This document shows, one piece after another, positions 7,218-16,800 of a stretch of DNA of 64,000 bases. A program made the position numbers and the translations under genes. The DNA is from Bacillota bacterium (lineage in GTDB: Bacteria > Bacillota > Clostridia > Christensenellales > SZUA-584): positions 101,061 through 165,060 of the forward strand of contig JAEXTV010000014.1 of assembly GCA_023406895.1 (NCBI GenBank). Direction: 5' to 3'. How positions within the stretch are numbered: the first letter of the stretch is position 1; each line of letters opens with the position of its first letter. Below the pieces are notes generated by a model, which made no database searches, was not told where the DNA came from, and saw only the letters and a list, made by a program, of their open reading frames with translations.

Positions 7218-9749
7218 TTAATCGGGCGTGATGATACCGCCGTCCAAGGCGCTGATTTCGCAAGGCATGTCTTGATAGACATATTTAATGATGCCGTTAT
7301 CCTCTATCATTGTTGTGCGGTATCTAATGACCCAGGAGGGAATCAGCCACGCCCGATAGGGGTCATCCTTTGCTGTCACCTGGCTGGCACGAAGCTGTAT
7401 GTCAATAATATCAACGATAAATGACTCCTCCGGTTCGGTCTCCGAGCCATCATATGCGGTATAAATGTACGATAAATAATCAGCAAAGCGGGTTTTGATC
7501 TTATCGAAGGATATGAGATTCGTGTTCTGAGCCACTGTCTCAACCATCTGCGATATGTTCTGCCAGCTGAACAGCATGATTTTTCCGTTACAGACGAAAA
7601 TCGAGATTCTTTCCACGAGAAACGGCGGCGTATACGTCAGCATCTCAGTCGTTGTTGAATCGCCGATGCTGTAGTATTCAGTGAAACCGGTAAGCTGGCC
7701 AGCCGCGCGTTGAAAGGTCAGTGAATACCCAACTTGTCCATCTGATATGTCCGTTGCAAGTTCATCCCATTCCTGCGGCTGCCTCGGCAGGTAGACACCC
7801 TTTTCTATACAATTAAGTCCCATATTGTCGATACCCAGATCAGCTAAAGCCTTTTGAGCTGTTTGCAGTGCCTGATCAGGTGTCTCTGTGTATGCGGCCA
7901 TGACATCATCAAGCTCAGCATAATACTGATTGAAATTCGCTATATAAGACTGAAAATCGGTATCTGTAGGGCTATAACTTTTAAAGAGTTCATTTCTTTG
8001 ACGATTGCTTTTCATGAGACTCGTTGTCATGAAGCTTCCCGGATATCCGTATGCGAAGCTGCTTGATAAGCTCGTGCCCGACAGGTATGTGGATGCGGAA
8101 ATCTTCGGCTCATAGTCTTCACCCGTCTCGGCGATCACAGTTAAGTAGCTATCGGTCGCCGGAAGAGAGTATTCTCCAAAGGCGGCCTGTAACACTTCGT
8201 CATAATCGGTTATATCAATCGATGTAAAGGCCAGATTGGAGTATACCTTCTCAGCCGAAGCCGGGGCGTTATCAATCATGTCCTGAAGCTTCTCGGCCAT
8301 CAGTTGTCGTGAGTCATCATCGTATTGGCCGTACATTCCCGAGCCGTCGTTCACCTTTTGCAGCTGTATCAATCCGTCCAGCCGCGTCATGGGCAGCGGT
8401 TTATAAAGCTTGCTGTCACCGATAAAATAATGGGTCAGCTCGGCGAGCCTTTCCTGTGTGAGTGGAATCTGCTCCATTTTGTATACCGGCGTATTCGAGA
8501 GATTGTCAGGAATTTTGATATCCACATCCGCGTTGAATAAAACACGGCCATTTTGAATGCTCAGCGTTTGCGTCCAGTGCGCCGGTGCGTCTACTTCTTT
8601 CACGGCTCCCGGGGGGAGCGGATCGGCGACCATGTCTGCTGTGATGCCGCCGGATTTATTGACAACCACAGGCTTTGCGGGCGTGGGCTGGCAGGCTGTT
8701 GTGAAACAGCAAAACAGCAGCAAGAGAGCCAGCAGCGCAGAAATAAGCTTGACGCCGCGTTTTGTCTTTTGCGCCATAAATACGCCTTTGATTCGCCGTT
8801 CGGCGTTTTTGCGGCTCTGCGCCATGCCGAGCGCAAACTGCATATGCCGCGTTTGAGACGAGAGACTCAATATCAGTTCCGCGTAACCGCGGCGCGCGCA
8901 CGGCTCAAGGTGTTTCACCACCGCGCTGTCACAGGCGGTCTCCATGTCTTTGCGCATCTCGAAATAAGCCAGCCACATGAACGGATTGAACCAGTAGACT
9001 GCGTTGAGTACGGTGAATAGCAGGCTCATCAAATGATCGCCGCGCTTATAGTGCATGCATTCGTGGCGCAGACAGTTTTTAATCTGTTCGTCATCCAGTT
9101 CGGCGAGCTTATTGAATGGCATGAGTATGGTACGTGGAAAAAGCAGCGCGGGGGAACCGTATTCATGCTGACAGACGATTTTGAGTTTGGCGTTGATATT
9201 AAGCTCCGCTTTGACATCTGCGAGCAGCCGTTGCAGATTGGCCGACGCGTGTGCGGATTTTCGGGAGACTTTTCGTGCAAGCAGAACGGCCAACAAAGAT
9301 ACATAACCAAGGCCCAAAGCGACGCCGCCGAGCCAGACGATCAGCACGATGTAATTGGGGGTGAGCGGCTGAACAGGGGTGAAGACAGGCGCTGACACGG
9401 GTGCGGATATTGCTTTGGTGTTTTGAGGTGTGTCGGCATCAGCAGTGACGACGGAGGTCACTTCTCTGGTCTGCGTGTCCGGAACGCTGACGCTGCCGAG
9501 GCTGGTTTCGCGCAGCAACGTATCCGAAGAGACAACAGGTGTTTTAGCCGTTGTGACCTGATAAGTAAACAGGCTGACAGGCGCATCGAGCGTGATGGGA
9601 ACGATCAGCCGCAGCAGGAAGATGGCCCAAAGGGCAAAGTGCAAAAACGGTGATATTTTGTGTCTGAAAGCTTTTTTGATCAACATGGTGACGATGAATA
9701 TGATGCCCGAGTAGAGTGTGATTTCCAGCAACGTATTCAAAACAGTCAT
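7218..9749 (-). CDS. BlaR1/MecR1-like M56 membrane metalloprotease, copy 1
   Basis: 843 residues. Three N-terminal membrane helices and a cytoplasmic M56 peptidase (HECMH zinc site near residue 230, followed by VYWFNPFMW) are followed by another helix ending FCCFTTAC and about 470 residues outside the membrane. In BlaR1 the protease cleaves the partner repressor after signal sensing. The outer domain here shows no penicillin-binding SxxK/SxN/KTG set, so the signal is unknown. ATG at 9749 has AAGGAGG about 7 bases upstream and lies 2 bases after the blaI-like stop. A paralogous pair lies immediately upstream. Confidence 0.85.
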   Translation of the reverse strand: MTVLNTLLEITLYSGIIFIVTMLIKKAFRHKISPFLHFALWAIFLLRLIVPITLDAPVSLFTYQVTTAKTPVVSSDTLLRETSLGSVSVPDTQTREVTSVVTADADTPQNTKAISAPVSAPVFTPVQPLTPNYIVLIVWLGGVALGLGYVSLLAVLLARKVSRKSAHASANLQRLLADVKAELNINAKLKIVCQHEYGSPALLFPRTILMPFNKLAELDDEQIKNCLRHECMHYKRGDHLMSLLFTVLNAVYWFNPFMWLAYFEMRKDMETACDSAVVKHLEPCARRGYAELILSLSSQTRHMQFALGMAQSRKNAERRIKGVFMAQKTKRGVKLISALLALLLLFCCFTTACQPTPAKPVVVNKSGGITADMVADPLPPGAVKEVDAPAHWTQTLSIQNGRVLFNADVDIKIPDNLSNTPVYKMEQIPLTQERLAELTHYFIGDSKLYKPLPMTRLDGLIQLQKVNDGSGMYGQYDDDSRQLMAEKLQDMIDNAPASAEKVYSNLAFTSIDITDYDEVLQAAFGEYSLPATDSYLTVIAETGEDYEPKISASTYLSGTSLSSSFAYGYPGSFMTTSLMKSNRQRNELFKSYSPTDTDFQSYIANFNQYYAELDDVMAAYTETPDQALQTAQKALADLGIDNMGLNCIEKGVYLPRQPQEWDELATDISDGQVGYSLTFQRAAGQLTGFTEYYSIGDSTTTEMLTYTPPFLVERISIFVCNGKIMLFSWQNISQMVETVAQNTNLISFDKIKTRFADYLSYIYTAYDGSETEPEESFIVDIIDIQLRASQVTAKDDPYRAWLIPSWVIRYRTTMIEDNGIIKYVYQDMPCEISALDGGIITPD

Positions 9750-9751
9750 GG

Positions 9752-10120
9752 TCAACCCTCCTTATCAAGACGGTCAATCAGCGCGCGCAGCGCATCCTTA
9801 TCATCCGCTGTCAGCTCGCTTTGCTGAATCATGCTTGCGAGCAGCAGCCGAGAGCTTTCGCCTGTGAGCTTTGAGAGGATATAGCGGCTTTCGTTCTCAA
9901 TACAGTCTTCGCGCTTTATTTTTGGGTAATAGCAGCGGTTGCCGCTGATCGTGTCAAACCCGAGATATCCTTTTTCGGTCATGAGCTTTAAATAGGTGAG
10001 GTAGCTTGAGGTTTTCCAATCCACCAGATTTTTCATTTTGTCCTTGATTTGAGACAGAAACAGCGGGGACTGATTCCACAGCGTTTCCATCACGATCCAC
10101 TCCGGCTTTGTGAGTACCAT
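9752..10120 (-). CDS. BlaI/MecI/CopY family repressor, copy 1
   Basis: 122 residues. The N-terminal winged helix (LTKPEWIVMETLWNQSPLFL) and the C-terminal dimerisation/cleavage region match BlaI/MecI. It should repress its own operon until the M56 partner inactivates it. GGAGG lies before the ATG. A perfect palindrome overlaps the promoter at 10154. It closely resembles the second copy at 12926, including WNQSPLFLSQI and FDTISGNRCY, which indicates a tandem duplication. Confidence 0.93.
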   Translation of the reverse strand: MVLTKPEWIVMETLWNQSPLFLSQIKDKMKNLVDWKTSSYLTYLKLMTEKGYLGFDTISGNRCYYPKIKREDCIENESRYILSKLTGESSRLLLASMIQQSELTADDKDALRALIDRLDKEG

Positions 10121-10153
10121 ATTAAGCCTCCAATAATAAAAATTACCTTACAC

Positions 10154-10189
10154 ATCTAAGAGCTTAGATCAATAAACGTAAAAAGTCAA
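10154..10189 (-). promoter_or_regulatory. Promoter and BlaI-type operator of copy 1
   Basis: On the minus strand TTGACT (10184-10189), a 17-base spacer and TAAGCT (10161-10166) form the promoter. The -10 box lies inside the palindrome ATCTAAG-AG-CTTAGAT (10154-10169, plus-strand reading), so a bound repressor would block RNA polymerase. The layout is the same as in copy 2 but the half-site differs. Confidence 0.78.
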
Positions 10190-10428
10190 TATGTGATTGA
10201 AAATATTAAATTGAGCAACCGAAGTGTGAATAGCTTCTAAAAATAAGATAAGATTATTTTAAAGACGTAATCGATGGCAATACGCTATGAGATACACGCG
10301 GTTAGTTGATATCGTTGTGATCGCGGTATGGGGTGCTGCGATATCTTGAAAGAGAGATATTTCCGATAGGCGGTGGATAGAATGAGAGCAACGACAGCCC
10401 TCTTGGGCATTGCGGCGCGGACGAAACA
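10190..10428. other. Intergenic stretch without recognised features
   Basis: About 240 bases between the copy 1 promoter and the terminator of copy 2. I see no ORF with a ribosome binding site, repeat or strong hairpin. Confidence 0.5.
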
Positions 10429-10454
10429 AAAAAGGCGGGGGATGCCCGCCTTTT
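10429..10454 (-). terminator. Terminator of the second BlaI/M56 operon
   Basis: AAAAGGCGGG and CCCGCCTTTT pair around a short loop. Read on the minus strand a T run follows. Confidence 0.85.
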
Positions 10455-10466
10455 CATACGCTTCAG

Positions 10467-12923
10467 TTAATAGATGTCTGACATCGTGTTGATCGTGGAA
10501 CCGTCCAATGCGTTGATGGCCATCACCATAAACGGTTCCGGGGGACGATAATCTTTGCCTGAGTTGATTGATGTCATATAACTTTCAGAGATGCTGCCAT
10601 TTTCATCGGTGACTGTTTGCTTGACGTATCCATAAAACACATAAGCCGGCACGTATAATCCAGACAGTACTTCCGCATCCTTTTCTTTGAGGCGGACAAG
10701 GTTTAACTGCACGCTGTTTATGTTGACGTCGATGGTTGTATCAATTCCATACTCGGTCCGATAGATTTCCACATAGTTGCCGTACGTTTGCGTGACAGCG
10801 GATTGAAATCTATCGACAGCGGTATCAAAGTCGATCAGAGCCGTGTCGTCGCTTAAGATTTCCGTGACAGTACAGGGTGAATCCCAATGGATATCAAGTA
10901 TCCCTTTATCCGACACGAGTAAATCGATGGACTCATATCCCCATGGCTCATCGTCATCTTGACTGGACGCGCTCCCGGACATATGGCAGCCCACAGGCAC
11001 TCCGTTGACGGTGCGTGTATAAATCAGCCTATATGTATATGGCGATGCGAGAGCCGCGCTTCCTTCAACATAATAAGCAGCGAAAAGCATCACGTCATTG
11101 ATCCCTGCAGCTTTAAAAAAACCATCCCCTTTTTCCACGGCAGCTTTGTAGGAAAACGCCATATTTTTTTGTACGGCAGGGGGCATTTCAAAGTCTTTGC
11201 TGACTGGAATCATCGCGTCGGTTGAAAAGGCCGATGTCTTGGTATACCTAAGGGTCGCCTGGGGATTCTCCTCATTTTCATAATAATTAAGATAAAGGTG
11301 CGCACCGTCGAGGCCCACGCTCAATTCACACAACGCTTTGTTGACAGATGTCTCGATGACGTTTCCATCGGCACCCTTGCTGACAGCCGGAATTGTGATG
11401 TTCTGCCTTTGAAGCGTTCCATTCGAAACCCGGGGCTGCTGCTTTTCTTCAGGCGCGGTTGTGTATTCCTTTTCCAGTTCGCTGATTTGCTCATTGTATG
11501 AGGCAATTTGGTCTTCACTTAAGAGGCTGCTGTTTCTGGATCCTAATGAAAGAATCTTTTCAATGCTGGAAATCTGATCGTCAATTTCGGATTTGGTGGG
11601 CTGATTGCTGAGCAAATAGGGTTTTTCGCCGGGAAACAGATAGTTAAATATGCCGGTTGCCATTTCCTGAGATAATTCCATAGGCTGGACTCTCGCCACA
11701 GGCATTTTATCCGCCTGAGGTTTGACGATTGTTGCATCCACGTTGATGTTCAGCTTTTCGGACTGACTCTGATACGTGTAACGCCCGTCGGGCAATGTGA
11801 GGCTTCTCAGCGTGTGAGAGTTGTCAAAAACACCCGGTATAGCTTTGCTTTGAGCTTCAGACTTTGAAGGCGCGGGCAGACACGCTGTTGTGAAGCAGCA
11901 AAATGTCAGCAGCAAAGCCATCACTGCGGAAACCAATTTGACACGAGGCTTGCTTTTCTGCTCCATAAAAACGCCTTTGATGCGCCGCATGGCCGTTTTC
12001 TTGTTTCGCACCATGCCAAGGGACAGCTGTATGTGCCGGGTCTGCGCGCTTAAGTCGAGTATCAGCACCGCATAATCGTGCCGGGCGGAGGGGGACATGC
12101 GTTTGACCACGGCACTGTCGCAGAACACCTCCATATCTTTGCGCATCTCATAGCACGCCATCCACACAAACGGATTGAACCAGTAAACGCAATTGAGCAG
12201 TGTTAAGCCAAGGTTGACAGCATGATCGCCGTGTTTAAAATGCATGCACTCATGCCGCAGGCAGTTTCTAATCCCTTCGTCGTCCAATAAAGCAAGGGTG
12301 TCCATACGAATGAGCAGGGTGCGGGGGAAAAGCAGCGCGGGCGAGCCGTAATCGTATTGGCACACAAGCTTAAGTTTTGCTTTGATGCCAAGTTCCGTCT
12401 TCACGTCTTCAAGAAGCCGCAGCAAATGGGCCGACGCAGGCGCTGCAAGACGCTTCACTCTGCGCATGAGCAGGCAGGCGATGACTGATATGTAAATGAA
12501 GCAGACCAGTGCGCCGCCGAGCCAAACGGCCAGAACGATCTGCGTTGCCGAAAGCCGGACGGGATGAGAAGCCGGGGCTGTGTTTTGCGTAGCCTGTGCC
12601 GCGGCTGACGCAGGCTCAGCAGGGTCGTTGCCTGAAGTCTGGCTTGTTGAGATATCAGAGGACGTTTGTGATGCAAAGCTGTAATCAATATTGGCAATGC
12701 GATCGGTTTGGGCGGCAGGTATCGTCTGTGCGGAATAGGTGAATAGGTGAACCGGGGCTTCCAGCGTCACGGGAACGATGAGCCGCAATAAAAACAGCCC
12801 CCAAATCACGTAATGCAGAAACGGCAACATTTTGGTTTTGAAAGCTTTCTTGAGAATCATGATGCCAATAAACAGGACACCGGAGTAAACACCGATTTCA
12901 AGAAGTGAATAAAGTAAAGTCAT
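10467..12923 (-). CDS. BlaR1/MecR1-like M56 membrane metalloprotease, copy 2
   Basis: 818 residues with the same plan as copy 1: N-terminal membrane helices, a zinc site HECMHFKHGDH, VYWFNPFVWMACYEMRKDME, a further helix ending FCCFTTAC, then about 470 residues outside. The membrane and protease part is strongly alike between copies, while the outer part has diverged. This suggests one proteolytic relay used for two signals. No penicillin-binding motifs are visible in the outer part. AGGAGGAATAGAT precedes the ATG, which lies 2 bases after the repressor stop. Confidence 0.85.
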   Translation of the reverse strand: MTLLYSLLEIGVYSGVLFIGIMILKKAFKTKMLPFLHYVIWGLFLLRLIVPVTLEAPVHLFTYSAQTIPAAQTDRIANIDYSFASQTSSDISTSQTSGNDPAEPASAAAQATQNTAPASHPVRLSATQIVLAVWLGGALVCFIYISVIACLLMRRVKRLAAPASAHLLRLLEDVKTELGIKAKLKLVCQYDYGSPALLFPRTLLIRMDTLALLDDEGIRNCLRHECMHFKHGDHAVNLGLTLLNCVYWFNPFVWMACYEMRKDMEVFCDSAVVKRMSPSARHDYAVLILDLSAQTRHIQLSLGMVRNKKTAMRRIKGVFMEQKSKPRVKLVSAVMALLLTFCCFTTACLPAPSKSEAQSKAIPGVFDNSHTLRSLTLPDGRYTYQSQSEKLNINVDATIVKPQADKMPVARVQPMELSQEMATGIFNYLFPGEKPYLLSNQPTKSEIDDQISSIEKILSLGSRNSSLLSEDQIASYNEQISELEKEYTTAPEEKQQPRVSNGTLQRQNITIPAVSKGADGNVIETSVNKALCELSVGLDGAHLYLNYYENEENPQATLRYTKTSAFSTDAMIPVSKDFEMPPAVQKNMAFSYKAAVEKGDGFFKAAGINDVMLFAAYYVEGSAALASPYTYRLIYTRTVNGVPVGCHMSGSASSQDDDEPWGYESIDLLVSDKGILDIHWDSPCTVTEILSDDTALIDFDTAVDRFQSAVTQTYGNYVEIYRTEYGIDTTIDVNINSVQLNLVRLKEKDAEVLSGLYVPAYVFYGYVKQTVTDENGSISESYMTSINSGKDYRPPEPFMVMAINALDGSTINTMSDIY

Positions 12924-12925
12924 AT

Positions 12926-13306
12926 CTATTCCTCCTTGCTTGGATCGCCGTCGAGCGTGTCGATCAGCTTATGCAGCTCTTCCTTTTCCGCTTTACTCAG
13001 GCCGCTGTGCTGTATCATGCTGGCCAGCAACAGGTGCTTGCTGCGGTCTGTCATTTTCGAGAGGATAAACCGGCTTTCGTTGTCTATGCAGTCTTCCCGC
13101 TGTAATACCGGGGAATAGCAGCGGTTGCCGCTGATCGTATCAAACCTGATATATCCCTTGTCTGTCATGCGCTTTAGGTATGTTAAATAGCTTGAGCTGT
13201 TCCAGTCTACCATGCTTTTCATTCTGTCCATGATCTGAGAGAGAAACAGCGGAGATTGATTCCAAAGCGTCTCCATGATGATCCATTCCTGTTTTGTGAG
13301 AGTCAT
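12926..13306 (-). CDS. BlaI/MecI/CopY family repressor, copy 2
   Basis: 126 residues, MTLTKQEWIIMETLWNQSPL onward, with the BlaI/MecI winged helix and C-terminal dimerisation region. ATG at 13306 is preferred over ATG at 13312 because AAGGAGG abuts the latter but is 6 bases before the former; this also aligns the start with copy 1. It probably represses itself and the downstream M56 gene through the palindrome at 13341. Confidence 0.93.
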   Translation of the reverse strand: MTLTKQEWIIMETLWNQSPLFLSQIMDRMKSMVDWNSSSYLTYLKRMTDKGYIRFDTISGNRCYSPVLQREDCIDNESRFILSKMTDRSKHLLLASMIQHSGLSKAEKEELHKLIDTLDGDPSKEE

Positions 13307-13340
13307 ATTCATCCTCCTTAAACATAATCGACCAACACCA

Positions 13341-13377
13341 CATCTACAACTGTAGATGATTAAATGACCTTTGTCAA
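13341..13377 (-). promoter_or_regulatory. Promoter and BlaI-type operator of copy 2
   Basis: On the minus strand TTGACA (13372-13377), a 17-base spacer and TACAGT (13349-13354). The perfect palindrome CATCTACA-AC-TGTAGATG (13341-13358) covers the -10 box and contains the TACA/TGTA halves typical of BlaI operators. Confidence 0.85.
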
Positions 13378-13516
13378 TATAAATAATGATAAGAGAAGAA
13401 AAATTTACAAATTCGATGAGTCATCAAAAAAAGACGGAGTCATCATATGTCGCTCTGTCTGTAAATAAAAAATTCGGAAATAATCCGCCTATCAGGTTGA
13501 CGATAATTTCACTTAT

Positions 13517-13746
13517 GTCAGTCTGATGGAGCGTAAGCGACTGACTGCGAAGCGGAACGCATCCCATGGTAAACGCTTTTAAACATGGGATACCATTCTA
13601 TTACGTAATCAATCGCTTACGCTCAAGCGGAATCATCATGCACTATGGTATCACAATGAACGAAAAGATAGGTTGCGGTCATTCTGAACGAGTGTAGCGA
13701 AGTGAAGAATCTGTCTCAACAGATCCTTCTTCGCTTCGCTGCTCAC
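13517..13746. repeat. Intergenic cluster of inverted and dispersed repeats
   Basis: GTCAGTCTGATGGAGCG (from 13517) and GTCATTCTGAACGAGTG (from 13678) belong to one repeat family, also found at 38826-38953. The second copy is half of an inverted repeat in which GAATCTGT pairs with ACAGATCCTTC. Between them ATCCCATG (13561) and CATGGGAT (13584) form a perfect 8-bp hairpin. No coding potential is seen in the whole 13378-13851 interval. Confidence 0.65.
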
Positions 13747-13851
13747 AACGTTGTGGACTGGATGATGAGTTACCTTACATATCAATGATAATTGAAACTT
13801 TGACCGCTGTTTGAAGAGACGGCGATATCCGTCTCTATGTGCAAAGTTGGG

Positions 13852-16800
13852 TTATAAAAAATACGTCACGCCGCTCTCAAATATCCGCTGATCTTTCTCT
13901 CCCGGGATGTTTTTGAGCGTGTGCTTTGTATAGCGCTCGCTGTGCGCCATTTTGCCGAAAACCCGCCCGTCTGGGGAGAGCAGTCCTTCCACCGCGAGCA
14001 GTGAACCGTTCGGGTTGCCGCTGCCCATCGTGGGTTTGCCCGCTTCGTCCACATACTGCGTGGCCACCTGTCCCGCTTCAAACAGCGCCGCCGCTTCATC
14101 CATCCGTGCGGCAAAACGGCCTTCGCCGTGCGACACCGCCACCGTGTGGATATCGCCGGGCTTACAGTGCATAAGCCACGGCGACGCGTTGGACGTGATA
14201 CGCGTACGCACCGCCTGCGACACATGGCGGCCGATCGCATTGAACGTGAGCGTCGGGCTGTCGTCCGTCATGTCACGAATCTCGCCGTAAGGCACAAGCC
14301 CGAGCTTGATGAGCGCCTGAAACCCGTTGCAAATACCGAGTATCAATCCGTCGCGGCTCAGCAGCTCCTGCACCGCGTCTTTCACGCGCGGTTCGCGGAA
14401 CAGTGCCGCGATAAACTTGCCCGAACCGTCCGGCTCGTCACCGCCCGAAAAGCCGCCCGGAAACATGAGAATCTGGCTCTCGCCGATGCGCCGGACAATT
14501 TCGCCGATGCTGTATTCAATATCGGCGGCGGAAAGATTGCGGATCACGAATGGTTCCGCGATGCCGCCCGCGCGGGTAAACGCGTTAGCCGAATCGATTT
14601 CGCAGTTGGTACCCGGGAACGCGGGGATAAACACGCGCGGTTGTCCGCATGGCCCGGTGTAAATGTGGATAGATTTCGCGTCAAAAAGCTCATCCGGCGC
14701 TTCGCCGGGTGTTTGCGCATGCACGGGGAACACGCCCGCGAGCGTATTTTCGTATTTTTCTATCAGATCATCGATCGTAACGGCTTCGCCGCCAACCTCG
14801 ATGCTTGTTCCGCCCGTTTGGCCGATGCACTCAAAATCGAGCCCGTCACCTTCAAGAATAATATCCCCGTAGGCTTTGCCGCTCAGCTCGTTGAGGTCAC
14901 AACCGCTCAATCGCGCGCCGATGCCGTTGCCGAACGCCATTTTGGCGACGGCCGCGAGGATACCGCCTCGTTCCACGGCGCAGGCCGCGGTGATTTTTCC
15001 GCCGACAATGCCGCTCTGAACCTTCGCGTACACCTCTTTGATGCTCTCAAAACCGGGCATGCCGTCTGCGCCGCGCCGAATGCGCGCGCGGTAGATGCCG
15101 CTGCCCGCCTTTTTGAACTCGGGGGAGATCACATGCGCGGCGTTCTGTGTGCAGAGCGCGAACGACACAAGCGTGGGCGGCACGTGGATGCTTTCAAAAG
15201 TACCCGACATCGAATCCTTTCCGCCGATCGCGGGTGTACCGAGATTTCGCTGCGCCCACCACGCGCCGAGCAGCGCCGCAAGCGGCTTGCCCCAGCTTGT
15301 TTCCGTGCGCATGCGCTCGAAATATTCCTGAAACGTGAGCCACGCGCGTGAGGAGTCGCCGCCCGTCGCCGTCAGTTTGGCGAGCGAGAGCACCACCGAA
15401 TACACCGCGCCGAGCAGCGGATTTTTCTCCATCAGATACGGGTCGAAGCCGTACGAGAACAGCGTCGCCGTATCGCAGTCGCCGTCCGCCGCAATTTTAG
15501 CGGCCATTGCCTGCATCGGCGTGATGCGATTTGCGCCGCCGAGCGGCATGACCACCGACGATGCGCCGATGGTTGAATCGAACATCTCGATGAGCCCCTT
15601 TTTGGAGCAGATATTGAGATCATTCATCATCGCGTCAAGCCGCTTTGAGAGTGACCCGGTAAACGGCTCGTCAAACAGGCCGTTCAGTAGCAAATCAGCC
15701 ACACGGGCGCTGGCCGTGGCCGTGGCACCGTTCGTGTCCAAAAACGCGCGGGATATCGAGACGATCGGTTTTCCGCGCCAGTGGAGCTCCATGCGTCCCG
15801 CGTCGGTCACCTCGGCCACCTTCGCGGCGTGCAGGTTCTCCTGCGCGGCAAGAGCGAGCACCTCATCGAGGTCCTTCGGATCGATGACGACGGCCATACG
15901 CTCCTGACTTTCGGAGATCGCAAGCTCGGTGCCCGAGAGCCCTTCGTATTTTTTGCGCACGAGATCGAGATTCACGCGCACGCTGTCGGATAATTCGCCG
16001 ATGGCCACGCACACGCCGCCTGCGCCGAAATCGTTGCAGCGCTTGATGCGGCGCGAGAAGGCACTGTTGCGGAAAAGCCGCTGCAGCTTGCGCTCGGTTA
16101 AGGGATTGCCCTTTTGCACCTCCGCACCGCAGACGTCAATCGACTGCTTGTCGTGCGCCTTGGACGAGCCCGTCGCGCCGCCGCAGCCATCGCGGCCCGT
16201 CGCGCCGCCGAGCAGCAGGATATAGTCTCCCGGCTGGGGCGTCATACGCACCACGTTGTCGGCAGGCGCGCTGCCCACCACCGCACCAATCTCCATGCGC
16301 TTGGCTTTGTAGCCGTCGTGGTAAATTTCGTCCACAAGCCCCGTGGCAAGGCCGATCTGGTTGCCGTAAGACGAATAGCCCTCGGCGGCTCCGCGGCTGA
16401 TTTTGCGCTGGGGCAGCTTGCCGGGCAGCGTATCCTCAATACGCTCTCGCGGGTCGCCGCTGCCTGTCACGCGCATGGCGTGATACACGTACGAGCGGCC
16501 AGAGAGCGGATCGCGAATCGCGCCGCCAAGGCATGTGGCCGCGCCGCCGAACGGTTCGATCTCGGTGGGGTGGTTGTGCGTTTCGTTTTTGAACATAATC
16601 AGGTAATCGCGCGGCTGCCCGTCCACCATCACGGTCTCGCGTATCGAGCACGCGTTGATCTCGTCGGATTCGTCGAAACCGGCCATGAGCCCCAGCTTTT
16701 TTGCTTCCTTGGCATACAAGGTCGCGAGGTCCATCAGGCAGATGTCTTTTTTGCGGTCACCGTAGACGACTTTTCGCGCTCTTAAATATTCATTGTATAT

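Noticed and set aside
14128..15351. 407-codon ORF antisense to purL
   Set aside because: Shadow frame of a high-GC conserved gene; Arg/His/Ala-rich with no domain. The purL frame carries full family motifs.
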